Positions 37,481-46,611 of a DNA stretch of 64,000 nt are shown piece by piece; within the stretch, counting starts at the first letter, position 1; each line of letters begins with the position of its first letter. The translations under genes were made by a program, and so were the position numbers. Source of the stretch: Acaryochloris sp. CCMEE 5410 (lineage in GTDB: Bacteria; Cyanobacteriota; Cyanobacteriia; Thermosynechococcales; Thermosynechococcaceae); NCBI RefSeq assembly GCF_000238775.2, contig NZ_AFEJ02000002.1:434001-498000 (forward strand), given 5' to 3'. The notes below the pieces were generated by a model. That model had not been told where the DNA came from. It made no database searches and worked only from the letters and a program-made list of their open reading frames with translations.

Positions 37481-37751
37481 CTATTTCTATATAGGGAAAT
37501 ACCTATTCAACCTGAGTTCAGGATAATCTGAAACCTTCGTTCTTGCGTGGAAGAATCTAAAAAATGGTCTTAACCTGAACTTAGATTATGTAGGCATTTA
37601 TAAGAAATCAGGCTACTAGACGATATTCAAAATCATTACAGCCATTCGTTTTTTGACCTAGAAAATCGTGATTTTTATTCAAAAACTTGAAATTCGATCA
37701 CCTAAAGGTTGGAGATGGGAAACCTAAGGGTAATTCATAAGACTACCTTTG

Positions 37752-38495
37752 ATGTTTCATATTGTTGTATTTGCCACAACGGGTTTTTGGATGTATGCGA
37801 TCTTCGATTGCATCCGAAACGATCCAGATCGAAATGTTTGGATCTGGCTGTTGCTATTCTTTAACTATCTGGGTGCTGTCATTTATTTCGCGACGAGAAT
37901 GCTACCGCGAATGAATACATCTTCAGCTCCCAGCTACTTTAAACGCTGGACTAAAGGAAGAGAGTTACGAGCGGCCGAAGCTGCAGTCGTTAATATTGGT
38001 AAATCACACCAGTATGTTCAATTGGGTAACGTCTTGCTGGAGATGAGTAAGGTAACTCAAGCGGAGGAAGCCTTTCAAGAAGCCATTTCTAAAGAGCCCA
38101 ACCATCTCGATGCCTTATGGGGATTAGCGTCAGTGGCAACATCTGCCAAACGATGGGAGGAAGCTCAAGCTTATCTACAGCAGATTCTATCTCTTGATTC
38201 TGAATATAAGCGGGGCGATGCTTCCTTGCTGCTGGGTAAGGTTCTTGTCTCCAGTGAACAGAGAGAACTAGCAAAACCCCACCTCATTCAAGATATTAAA
38301 GCCTGGAGTCATCCTGAGGCAGCATTAATATTGGCTACGCTCCAAGCTGAAGATGGTGAGAAACAGGATGCCTACGATATCTTAAAGGCAATGCTGTCAA
38401 AACTGAAAGCTTGCCCTGAGTTCTATTACAGACAGCACCGCCATATCGCTAATAAAGCAGACCGAATGCTCCAGAGCCTAGAGAAGGAACTCTAG
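37752..38495 (+). CDS. TPR protein with PLDc_N-like membrane segment
   Basis: 247 aa from ATG 37752 (a TTG codon directly before is unlikely to be the start). Two N-terminal helices (FATTGFWMYAIFDCI and WIWLLLFFNYLGAVIYF) match the short PLDc_N membrane module. Then come about four tetratricopeptide-like helical repeats (for example VTQAEEAFQEAISKEPNH, RWEEAQAYLQQILSL). This suggests a membrane-tethered scaffold. The 270 bases upstream are A/T-rich with several small imperfect inverted repeats but no gene. A MITE-like element follows 11 bases after the stop. Confidence 0.8.
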   Translation: MFHIVVFATTGFWMYAIFDCIRNDPDRNVWIWLLLFFNYLGAVIYFATRMLPRMNTSSAPSYFKRWTKGRELRAAEAAVVNIGKSHQYVQLGNVLLEMSKVTQAEEAFQEAISKEPNHLDALWGLASVATSAKRWEEAQAYLQQILSLDSEYKRGDASLLLGKVLVSSEQRELAKPHLIQDIKAWSHPEAALILATLQAEDGEKQDAYDILKAMLSKLKACPEFYYRQHRHIANKADRMLQSLEKEL

Positions 38496-38506
38496 GAGAC
38501 AACCAT

Positions 38507-38636
38507 TAGACCTTATCGGAAATAAAATGGGTGAGAATAACTTCAAACGTCTATGTCGTAAGTCTTTTAGGTCGATTTTCCTCCAAAAATAAAACGCTTT
38601 CCCAGTAAGGTTTTCAGCTATTTCCGATAAGGTCTA
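38507..38636. mobile_element. MITE-like element with 18-bp terminal inverted repeats
   Basis: 130 bp. TAGACCTTATCGGAAATA (38507-38524) is matched by the exact reverse complement TATTTCCGATAAGGTCTA (38619-38636). The outermost TA at each end would be the target duplication used by IS630/Tc1-mariner elements, leaving 16-bp inverted repeats. The interior has no open frame. It sits between the ends of the convergent TPR and P450 genes, a harmless landing site. A very long-looped terminator is the less likely alternative. Confidence 0.7.
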
Positions 38637-38649
38637 GTTAATCCAAAAT

Positions 38650-40023
38650 TTAGCCGCCTAGGCGGGTAGCTAGCATAGGCACACCCCCTGCTGGCGTAAA
38701 GGTAATTCCCCGCCGAACGGGTTGAATAGGTTTTGAGCTGACCAATTGTAGGCTGGTTTGCCTGAGAATGGTGGCGAGCACTAATTTCATCTCAAATAGG
38801 GCAAATGCATACCCTAAACAGCGCCGATTACTCCCGCCAAAGGGGAAATACTCATAGGGTGAAAACTGGCGTTCCAAAAATCGCTCAGGTCGGAAGGTAT
38901 TGGGATAGGGGTAGAGATCTTCGCGGTGGTGCACTAGATAAATACAGGGGGTTAGCATTGCTCCTGGAGGCAGATCGTAGCCCATCACTCGTAGAGGTTG
39001 TTTGAGGGTGCGGCTAAAGGTAAACAATACCAGGGGATAAATGCGCAGCGTTTCTGAGCAAACTGCGCTGAGATAGGGGAGCTTGGCAATCTCACTCGGG
39101 TCTGTGTTTGGGGTGATATCCCTTAGCTCTGCTAATAATTTCGTCCGCACTTCCGGAACCTTATGGATCCAGTAGAAGGCCCAAGCCAACGCAGAAGCAG
39201 TGGTTTCATGACCAGCAAAAAGGAGAGTCATCAACTCGTCCCGAAGCTCGGCATCACTCATGGGTTCTCCCTGCTCATCTTGGGCAGCAAGAAGCAGGCT
39301 CAGAATATCTTGTCCCAATGGCTGTTGCCGCCGTTCCTGAATCTCAGCCAATAGCAGCTCATTGATGGCTTGTCGGCGTCGCAAGAATTTCCCCCATAAG
39401 CTCCAAGGGCCTAAGTCTTTTTGCAACCCGGTGAGAAAGAGATGGCTGGACCCCAAAGGAGTATCGAAGGTATGGAGCATCTCGTCCAGGAGCTGACTGA
39501 GCTGCTGAAATCGCTCATTGTTGTCAATCCCAAAGATGGTCCGAAGAATAACCCGAAGGGTAATTTCTTGGGTGGCTGAGCGCATCTCAAAGGGCTGATT
39601 TTGGGGCCATTCTTGGGAGATTTGGGTTGCGATCGCACACATGGATTCACCATAGGCCCGCATCCGCTCACCATGAAAGGGAGGCATCACCAATTTCCGC
39701 CGTTTTTTATGGGCTTCTCCTTCTAACAGCAGGAGACCTTGATCACCCGTAATCGGAGAGATGATCTGATTACCACTGACGCTATCAAAGAGGCTGGGGT
39801 CAGTGGTAAAGACCTGCTCAATAGCATCCGGGTGACTAAGGATCACAAATGGAGGAAACCCAAAAGACCGCCCTTCAAAGATGTCACCATACTCAGCATA
39901 AGCGTTCTCTAAGTAGGGAATGGGATCGGCTATGGCTCGTATCGTTTGCAGCCACGTCGGAACCTGGACCCGAGGAATGGGTGCAGAGGGAGTAGGGGCA
40001 AGAGTAGGCGCTGTAGCAGTCAT
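38650..40023 (-). CDS. Cytochrome P450 (CYP110-like)
   Basis: 457 aa, full length, no membrane anchor. The I-helix is LLFAGHETTASALAW, the ExxR motif is in CSETLRIYPLV, and the heme loop FPFGGSNRRCLGYAFALFEMK contains the Cys ligand. The Pro-rich N-terminus and overall style are those of the cyanobacterial CYP110 group, some of which oxidise fatty acids and alkanes (family knowledge). Redox partner genes are not adjacent. The 220-base gap upstream shows no further gene. Confidence 0.93.
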   Translation of the reverse strand: MTATAPTLAPTPSAPIPRVQVPTWLQTIRAIADPIPYLENAYAEYGDIFEGRSFGFPPFVILSHPDAIEQVFTTDPSLFDSVSGNQIISPITGDQGLLLLEGEAHKKRRKLVMPPFHGERMRAYGESMCAIATQISQEWPQNQPFEMRSATQEITLRVILRTIFGIDNNERFQQLSQLLDEMLHTFDTPLGSSHLFLTGLQKDLGPWSLWGKFLRRRQAINELLLAEIQERRQQPLGQDILSLLLAAQDEQGEPMSDAELRDELMTLLFAGHETTASALAWAFYWIHKVPEVRTKLLAELRDITPNTDPSEIAKLPYLSAVCSETLRIYPLVLFTFSRTLKQPLRVMGYDLPPGAMLTPCIYLVHHREDLYPYPNTFRPERFLERQFSPYEYFPFGGSNRRCLGYAFALFEMKLVLATILRQTSLQLVSSKPIQPVRRGITFTPAGGVPMLATRLGG

Positions 40024-40243
40024 GGTTTGTCCTCCAAGCTAACAATAGGCTAACCTTGATTCCACTCTCATGGCAGACCCAATATCTAGCTAGGGAAGAT
40101 CAGAATTTTAGGGGGAAACTTAAGGGAAAAACTAAGGTTCTGGCTTTGGTGCATCTGCTTGATTAGTTGCAGAATTAGAAACAGTGGATGTTAAGACTCG
40201 TCCCATCTTCGCGGGCATACCTGCCAGACATTTTACTTTTTAG

Positions 40244-40600
40244 TCAGCCATCATCACACTTGCACTGTGTTGTATCGAGAGTACCTTTTGCTTGTAGATA
40301 AGCAATCATTTCCTTTGCACGTTTAGTCCCTCCCCAACCAATATCAGGATGCAACAGAGTTGAGAACCTAGCTGCAAAATATTCTGCATCATCCCAATTC
40401 AGTTGAAGCATGTTTTGCGATTGGCCTATCCATAGAGTTGGGGGCCAGTAACCGATTCGATCGTAATTATGGTTCTTTCTAACCCGTAATTCTAGTTCAC
40501 AAATGCCTTCATTGGCAGTGGTGTAAGCCAGCAGATAGGATCCACCATCACGGCAAATATCTGCATATTGAATTGATTCTGGGATTGGTAAATTGTCCAT
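40244..40600 (-). CDS. Hypothetical protein
   Basis: 118 aa from Met at 40600 (MDNLPIPESIQYADI); the open frame extends 12 codons further. Mixed alpha/beta soluble protein with conserved-looking Trp-rich stretch GYWPPTLWIGQSQNMLQLNWDDAEYFA and a C-terminal Cys pair (CKC). Composition slightly richer in A/T than its neighbours. It shares the strand with thiL 67 bases away. Not recognised. Confidence 0.6.
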   Translation of the reverse strand: MDNLPIPESIQYADICRDGGSYLLAYTTANEGICELELRVRKNHNYDRIGYWPPTLWIGQSQNMLQLNWDDAEYFAARFSTLLHPDIGWGGTKRAKEMIAYLQAKGTLDTTQCKCDDG

Positions 40601-40666
40601 TAGAATTTGGCTTGAAGCAGCAGAATAAACGAACAACCATACAAAGTTAATCTACTGCAAAGGAAA

Positions 40667-41677
40667 TCATTTGAAATGTTGGTAGCCTTTTTGCATATCT
40701 AACAAATTTTTCTCTCCATTCGACTTAATTAAAGTTACATCATCCTCAGCAACTATATGTCCAATAATCATTGCTGTTGGATCAATTCGTTCCAACAATT
40801 CCTGGGCAAACGATAGAGGTAAACATAGCACTAGCTCAAAATCTTCTCCTCCATAAAGTGCCCATTCTATCGCTTGCTCTGAGGTTAAAACTTGGGCATT
40901 TCTCAAACTTTTAGGTATCGGAATTTGAGTTTGCTGGATCACAGCCCCCATGCCACTCGCTCTACAGATTTGCAAAACAGCATCTGCCAATCCATCACTA
41001 CTATCCATTCCCGTCACTCTAGGGACAGGTGTGAATTCTTTGAGCACTTGAATCACATCTAGTCGGGGCTGGGGACGCTGGTGAGCTTGCTGTAGCTCTA
41101 TTCGCGCTGTAGGACTCAACGCCTGCCCCCAATCTGAGTGGAGTAAGAGTTCCAATCCGGCCCGAGCAGCACCATGAACTCCCGTGACCACAATGGCATC
41201 TCCCGGTTGAGCCGTAGAACGCAAAATTTGCTGATGGGGCAAGACCTCCCCTAACGCCGTCATACTGACGGTGATCACTGGAGAACGACTTAAATCTCCA
41301 CCAATAATGGCCGTTCCATAAGTGTTTAAGCAATCAGCTACCCCCTGATAAAACTGATCAAGCCAGCTAACTGGTAACGTTTCAGGTAAGCCCAGGCTAA
41401 TAGTCAGCCCCAAAGGACTCGCTCCCATGGCCGCAATATCCGATAAATTGGCAGCAGCAGAACGCCAGCCTACATCAGCGGGAGACGTGGTGCGATCGCA
41501 AAAGTGAATCCCATCCACCAACATATCCGTCGTCACCACTAGGAGATGTCCTGCCCGCGGAGTGAGTACCGCAGCATCATCACCCACCATACTGGGTTCA
41601 CAGAACTGATACAGCCGTTGTAAGACCTGTTGCTCACCTAACTCGGCAACAGTGACACCTAAGTTGTTCTTTTCCAT
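40667..41677 (-). CDS. thiL: Thiamine-monophosphate kinase
   Basis: 336 aa from ATG 41677 (MEKNNLGVTVAELGEQQVLQRL). The longer frame to 41716 would begin inside the terminator of the upstream gene, which favours this start. AIR-synthase/ThiL fold: GDDAAVL, TTDMLVDGIHF, SAAANLSDIAAMGASPLG, and TGMDSSDGLADAVLQICRAS in the second half. It phosphorylates thiamine phosphate to the active diphosphate. No TPP riboswitch seen upstream. Confidence 0.94.
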   Translation of the reverse strand: MEKNNLGVTVAELGEQQVLQRLYQFCEPSMVGDDAAVLTPRAGHLLVVTTDMLVDGIHFCDRTTSPADVGWRSAAANLSDIAAMGASPLGLTISLGLPETLPVSWLDQFYQGVADCLNTYGTAIIGGDLSRSPVITVSMTALGEVLPHQQILRSTAQPGDAIVVTGVHGAARAGLELLLHSDWGQALSPTARIELQQAHQRPQPRLDVIQVLKEFTPVPRVTGMDSSDGLADAVLQICRASGMGAVIQQTQIPIPKSLRNAQVLTSEQAIEWALYGGEDFELVLCLPLSFAQELLERIDPTAMIIGHIVAEDDVTLIKSNGEKNLLDMQKGYQHFK

Positions 41678-41688
41678 CTGTCCCTGAT

Positions 41689-41720
41689 CAAAAAAAGGCT
41701 TGGAAGCAGTTCCCAAGCCT
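41689..41720 (-). terminator. Rho-independent terminator of cyclophilin gene
   Basis: AGGCTTGG (41696-41703) and CCAAGCCT (41713-41720), perfect 8 bp. On the minus strand the stem is followed by a run of seven T's. Located 32 bases after the cyclophilin stop and ahead of thiL, so thiL needs its own promoter or read-through. Confidence 0.75.
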
Positions 41721-41751
41721 ATTGTGGTTGATACTTGTCTAGATTTTGAAA

Positions 41752-42846
41752 TTAGACGAGATTCTCAGCCCCTTTAATCACCCGAGCAGACTCAATCACG
41801 TCACCTGGCTTAATCGTCCCGAGAACATCTTGGCCGTCCACCACATAACCAAAGACCGCATAACGACCATCCAATAGATTGGATCCAGCAGGGGTTAGTT
41901 CAGGCTCAAAGAGCAAGAAAAAGAACTGGGAGGAGCCGCCGTTAGCATCATCCCCTGGACGAGCCATAGCCATCGTGCCGTAGGAAGAGAAGGTCAATAC
42001 TGGTTCATCCAAGTAAATTCCTAAATCCTCCAAAGTAGATCCATAAATTGGCTCAGAATCCCCCTTAACCATGATTTCTAGAGGAATCGCCCGATATTCT
42101 CCAGTACTCGGATCGATAAAGCCCGCATCAGGGCCATCCGGATCGCCAGTTTGAACCACATAGGACTCTTCAGCCCGCGTAAACTTCAGGCCATCGTAAA
42201 ATTTGCGCTGCACTAGATCAACAAAGTTGCCCGCGGTCACAGGAGCACTATAGCCATCTACCACCACAGTCATATCACCTTTATTAGTCGTGATGGCAAT
42301 CGTGGCTCTACCTTTCAATTGAGGCAGATCTTGATATTCTTCAGGTACTTCAAACGGAAATTCCGTAAGCATCGCTTCTTCGATAATACCGACTCGATCA
42401 GCTAGGGGCTTACGAATTGTATTGAATTGGTCAATATCTTTGGCCGCTACAGCATCTTCTAAATCCAATAATGCTTGAGCAATAAAATCCAACTGCTCTG
42501 ATGCAACCGCCTGCTGGTCTGGAGCGACCGCAGCCAAAATATCAGAACGGTGACGCTCAAGGGTTCGTTTAGCTTTACCCAATCCCTTGCGAATTTCAGG
42601 CCATCGCTTACCTCGAATTTGGGGCGTCGTTCCCTCTACTGCATTTTGAATTTCCCGAATATAGGGTTCATCAATGGGTAAAGCAAAGCGCAGAATACTG
42701 CTGCCATCTTTCACAGCATTTGCCGTTGGCAAAACTGATAGGGGCAGAAACGGTGCAGACCAGGCTGGGCCAGACAGACCAAGAGAGAATACGAGGGTGA
42801 GCAGCAACAAGGCTGTTCTTTTCAACCAAGAATGAAGACTATACAT
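41752..42846 (-). CDS. Peptidylprolyl isomerase, TLP40-like cyclophilin
   Basis: 364 aa with a signal peptide (residues about 8-31, ending near GPAWSA), so it is exported to the thylakoid lumen or periplasm. A helical N-terminal domain (about 45-180) precedes a cyclophilin-type domain (about 185-355, with VTAGNFVDLVQRKFYDGLKFTR, then GTMAMARPGDDANGGSSQFF). This is the layout of TLP40 of plant thylakoids and its cyanobacterial relatives. It probably catalyses prolyl isomerisation in folding of lumenal proteins. Single gene with its own terminator. Confidence 0.93.
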   Translation of the reverse strand: MYSLHSWLKRTALLLLTLVFSLGLSGPAWSAPFLPLSVLPTANAVKDGSSILRFALPIDEPYIREIQNAVEGTTPQIRGKRWPEIRKGLGKAKRTLERHRSDILAAVAPDQQAVASEQLDFIAQALLDLEDAVAAKDIDQFNTIRKPLADRVGIIEEAMLTEFPFEVPEEYQDLPQLKGRATIAITTNKGDMTVVVDGYSAPVTAGNFVDLVQRKFYDGLKFTRAEESYVVQTGDPDGPDAGFIDPSTGEYRAIPLEIMVKGDSEPIYGSTLEDLGIYLDEPVLTFSSYGTMAMARPGDDANGGSSQFFFLLFEPELTPAGSNLLDGRYAVFGYVVDGQDVLGTIKPGDVIESARVIKGAENLV

Positions 42847-43044
42847 AGATCCTAAAATTGCAACTTAAATCAAGCCAGCTCGATCGTGAGCCACCCCACG
42901 AGGCTAGAGTTGTTGTTCTGTATCAACAATCCATAAACTTAGTCAAACTAATCAGCTACCGTTGAGACAAATCAACAATAGTGATCATGACGTGTTTGCG
43001 AGCCTCTGCCTTACATTAAGGACAGCAATCTTGATCTGGTAGAT

Positions 43045-43947
43045 TTAAATCTGCTCAACAGCCTCAATAGATTGTGGTGAGGTATGTTCAGGCAAGATAA
43101 CCTTCTCAACGACTGGCAGAAACCCTAGCCATTGGTAGGATAACTCAGCAAACTGTTCGGGACAACCACTGACAAAGAACCGAGTCGTTTGAGCAGCGTG
43201 TCCGTTCTGCAATTGGAGAAGCTTTAGCTCTTGTTTGGCGGCAGTCGTGATATACACAGCTGGGTCGACGGTTTTCACATGGGAAGGTAAAATCTGTCGA
43301 ATCACACCAGACAAGTGAGGGTAATGGGTGCATCCATAGACTAGAGTGTCAATTCCTTGTTGCAGGAGGGGTTGCAAGTGTTGGTGGACAATTTGAAGCG
43401 TTTCAGGTTCGCGAATGCGGTTATGTTCAATCAGAGGAACAAATTCTGGGCAGGCCTCTTGGAAAACCTGGGCAGTGGTATTGACCTCTTGAATCGCTTG
43501 GGGGTAACTTTCACTCGCCACAGTGGCAGGTGTTGCGATCACACCAATGCGTTTCCCTTGTTTAACGGCTGCTCGTGCCCCGGGCAAGATAATCCCTAAA
43601 ATTGGAATATCAAACTCAGCGCGTACTTCATCTAAGGCCAATGCCGAACTTGTATTGCAGGCCATAATCGCCATCTTGATGGGCTGTGAAGTCATCCAGC
43701 ACAGAATTTGGCGAACAAACCCAAGAATTTCGGCCTGGGAGCGCGTTCCATAGGGAACATTAGCCGTATCCCCAAAATAAAGAAAAGACTCATGAGGAAG
43801 CTGCTGCTGCAATTCCTTTAGAACCGTTAATCCCCCCACACCACTATCAAAAACGCCTATGGGTAATTGCTGAGGGGAATAAGCACTTGTATTTCTTCGA
43901 ACGTAGCTGGGGATACCATCGAGATCGCCTTCGCTTCTTTTCCGCAC
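43045..43947 (-). CDS. murI: Glutamate racemase
   Basis: 300 aa. It makes D-glutamate for peptidoglycan. Both catalytic cysteines are in place: MACNTSSALA in the first half and YGCTHYPHLSG in the second. The N-terminal GVFDSGVGGLTVLKEL and the stretch LYFGDTANVPYGTRS are diagnostic. About 25 residues precede the first motif; a later start is possible. The upstream gap carries a CA-rich tract (about 43964-43990). Confidence 0.96.
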   Translation of the reverse strand: MRKRSEGDLDGIPSYVRRNTSAYSPQQLPIGVFDSGVGGLTVLKELQQQLPHESFLYFGDTANVPYGTRSQAEILGFVRQILCWMTSQPIKMAIMACNTSSALALDEVRAEFDIPILGIILPGARAAVKQGKRIGVIATPATVASESYPQAIQEVNTTAQVFQEACPEFVPLIEHNRIREPETLQIVHQHLQPLLQQGIDTLVYGCTHYPHLSGVIRQILPSHVKTVDPAVYITTAAKQELKLLQLQNGHAAQTTRFFVSGCPEQFAELSYQWLGFLPVVEKVILPEHTSPQSIEAVEQI

Positions 43948-44279
43948 AACGACTGTAACTCCTCACAAACACAAACAACACACACACACTTGACTACGCA
44001 TTATTGCTTAGAATATGCATTTTTGCCTAGAGGCACCTGACAATATACCTTGAGCTAGAGTATTTTTATTCCCTTTACAAGAAAATATAATCTTTGCTCA
44101 TTAGTAATGGCTGTGACCTTAAACAGTTAGAGGCTGTGATCCAAGCGCTTAACACTGATAGCAGGATTAACATTCCCGCTTTGTATAGAAAATATGCAGC
44201 CTAACTAAGGATAGGCAAAAGAACTTCATAATTTATCAATATTTGGGAGAAATTGGTTTGTAAATCTACAGGAATTACC
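43948..44279. other. Intergenic stretch, no gene seen
   Basis: About 330 bases between murI and the EF-G-like terminator. It begins with a CA-rich simple sequence and is A/T-rich. No gene or RNA could be supported. The murI promoter should be here. Confidence 0.5.
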
Positions 44280-44318
44280 AAAAAAAGTGATGCGGTTGAT
44301 ACCAACAGACCGCATCAC
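44280..44318 (-). terminator. Rho-independent terminator of EF-G-like gene
   Basis: Perfect 10-bp arms GTGATGCGGT (44287-44296) and ACCGCATCAC (44309-44318). On the minus strand the stem is followed by seven T's (44280-44286). It lies 28 bases after the stop of the EF-G-like gene. Confidence 0.85.
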
Positions 44319-44346
44319 AATAATTCGGAGAAAGACGAGGAAAACC

Positions 44347-46365
44347 TTAGACTTCTGTTTCGACTCTTGCCAAAACACGTTCAGCCACTTTGTCGGGTAC
44401 TTCTTCTAAGTGGTCGTCTCGCCAAATAAAGAAGCCCACCCCTTGAGTGAGGGATCTCAACTCAATAATCAGACTTTGCATCTCTGCCATCGGTAAGTAG
44501 GCCGAGATTTCATCCCAGCTATCCCAACCGCTTTTGCCTTCATAGCCTAGAACCTGGCCTCGATGATTGCTGATCAAGCGCAGGACCTGAGACGTGAACT
44601 TCGTGGGCGTTGACAAGATCACCCGCTCAATGGGTTCCAAAAGCACAGGCTGACAGTTGGGAAGTCCAGACTGCATGGCAATGCGAGCAGCCTGCTTAAA
44701 CGCCTGTTCTGAGCTATCCACAGAGTGGTAGGACCCATCCGTCAGGGTGACATCAATATCCACGATGGGGAAACCCAAGACGCCATGCTGGAGAAATTCA
44801 CGAACTCCCATCTCTACACCTGGAATATATTGACGAGGGACTACCCCTCCTACAATGGTTTCCTTAAACGTAAAGCCTTCTCCTCTAGCTTTGGGTTTGA
44901 TATCTAACCGCACATCCCCAAATTGACCATGGCCACCCGTTTGGTGCTTATAGCGACCATGACTAGAGGCAGACTTCCGAATACTTTCCTTATAGGGGAC
45001 ATGGGGGGTATGGGTTTTAATCGGTAACTTATGCTTTCGTCCTAGCCGATCGATGGCAATTTTTAAGTGGATATCGCCTTGTCCCCACAGAATGATCTCA
45101 TGGGTCGTCTCTCGATGCTCCCAACTTAAGCTGGGATCTTCTTCCAGAAGTTTACTAACGGCACTACTGAGCTTAACTTCGTCTTTGCGGTCTCTGGGGG
45201 CAATCGCCAGGGAGTAAACCGGTTCAAGCTGTTGAGCAGTGGGTAAGTTCGGTACAGCAGATCCATCGACAACGACCAGCGTATCTCCCGTTTTGACGCC
45301 ATCTAAACGGCTTAAAGCCACGATGTCTCCAGCCTCTGCCTGGGTCAGCGTTTTTTGCTGTTGTCCCAGTAAACGATAGATGCCTCCCACGCGCACCTGA
45401 TTTAAGATCATGCCATCGGTCAGGGTGCCTTGCCACACTCGCACTAGGGATAGTTTGCCGCCCTGGGGAGAGAAATAGTTTTTCAGGACCTGGGCAACCA
45501 GACGATCTGAGCTGGGCTCTAGTTCACGAGATTTAGCCGTGTCATTCGCCTCAGGTGCTTCCTTCTCTAGGGCATCCAGGAGAGGGCGTACACCATACCC
45601 AGCCTCGGCCACTCCCACAAAGACGGGTACAATTAAATCAGCCCCGAGTTCTGTTTTCAGATCTTGTAGGACTTCGGATTGAGAGGGCTCGATATCTTCT
45701 AGTAATTCTTCTAAAAGGTGGTCATCAAAATCGGCGAGCGCTTCTAACATTTCTGTATGGGCCGCCTTTTCCTGGTCTGCCAACTCTGCGGGTAGAGGCA
45801 TCGGATCTGCTGGAGAGTCGGGATGGTAATGGAACGCTTGTTCCGAAACGAGATCGATGAATCCCTGAAGGTCTTCATTTTGGCCAATGGGATATTGATG
45901 GAGAACCGGTGGACGGCTGGAGACCTGCTTGAGGGCATCCAGGACTTCGCTAAAGGGGGAATTGGCGCGATCCATTTTATTGATAAACACCAGATGGGGA
46001 ATCTCCCATTCATCTAGGGTTTGAAACAAGGGGGCCAGAGTGAGAACCTTCTGGGGTTCCGGCTCACAAACCACCACCGCAGCATCAACCCCAACCAGAC
46101 AGTTAAGGGTTTCTTGCAATAACTCGACGGAACCTGGGCAGTCTAAAAAAGTAAAAGAAAGGCCGCCATGTTCAAAACTGGCAGCCGTTACTTCTGTACT
46201 CATTTGGCGTTCCCGGGCTTCAGCACTTGCATCCCCCACGGTGTTGCCTTCTTTTACGGACCCTTTTCGGGTGGTGACCTCCGTGACATGAAGTAAACTT
46301 TCGAGGAGCGTTGTTTTGCCACTGGAATAGGGACCCACCAGGGCGATATTTCGGAAACTATTCAT
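44347..46365 (-). CDS. EF-G-like translational GTPase
   Basis: 672 aa from ATG 46365 (MNSFRNIALVGPYSSGKTT); a TTG 12 codons earlier opens the longest frame. The five-domain EF-G layout is kept, with G1 GPYSSGKTT, G4 NKMD, domain II, and domains III-V including VPYKESIRK. The G3 motif is DCPGS in place of DTPGH: the His that positions catalytic water in EF-G is Ser here. The switch region also lacks the usual ERGITI. It therefore belongs to the EF-G-like/FusA2 group and is unlikely to be the main translocase. Terminated by a strong hairpin. Confidence 0.9.
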   Translation of the reverse strand: MNSFRNIALVGPYSSGKTTLLESLLHVTEVTTRKGSVKEGNTVGDASAEARERQMSTEVTAASFEHGGLSFTFLDCPGSVELLQETLNCLVGVDAAVVVCEPEPQKVLTLAPLFQTLDEWEIPHLVFINKMDRANSPFSEVLDALKQVSSRPPVLHQYPIGQNEDLQGFIDLVSEQAFHYHPDSPADPMPLPAELADQEKAAHTEMLEALADFDDHLLEELLEDIEPSQSEVLQDLKTELGADLIVPVFVGVAEAGYGVRPLLDALEKEAPEANDTAKSRELEPSSDRLVAQVLKNYFSPQGGKLSLVRVWQGTLTDGMILNQVRVGGIYRLLGQQQKTLTQAEAGDIVALSRLDGVKTGDTLVVVDGSAVPNLPTAQQLEPVYSLAIAPRDRKDEVKLSSAVSKLLEEDPSLSWEHRETTHEIILWGQGDIHLKIAIDRLGRKHKLPIKTHTPHVPYKESIRKSASSHGRYKHQTGGHGQFGDVRLDIKPKARGEGFTFKETIVGGVVPRQYIPGVEMGVREFLQHGVLGFPIVDIDVTLTDGSYHSVDSSEQAFKQAARIAMQSGLPNCQPVLLEPIERVILSTPTKFTSQVLRLISNHRGQVLGYEGKSGWDSWDEISAYLPMAEMQSLIIELRSLTQGVGFFIWRDDHLEEVPDKVAERVLARVETEV

Positions 46366-46611
46366 AGTTGCCTCGTTGATGGACGATAGTGTTGCGATCA
46401 AGCACAGCTTGCAAAATGAAGAAAATTGAAACTAGAAGGGGTAAATCTCAGTCTCATGAATGAAGGAGTTCCTGCTCGTAGACTGCAGAGACTTGAGACG
46501 TACCTCCGGTGTAACTCAGGATTCAGTCTGTTTTGGTAAAAATGCCATTTCTTTTAAGGCAGGGTTAACAACAGTGAAGTATGTTGACGTTTTTGTAATC
46601 AGGAGAGATGA

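Noticed and set aside
41678-41716. Longer N-terminus for thiL
   Set aside because: It would start inside a good terminator of the preceding cyclophilin gene and adds residues not typical of ThiL.
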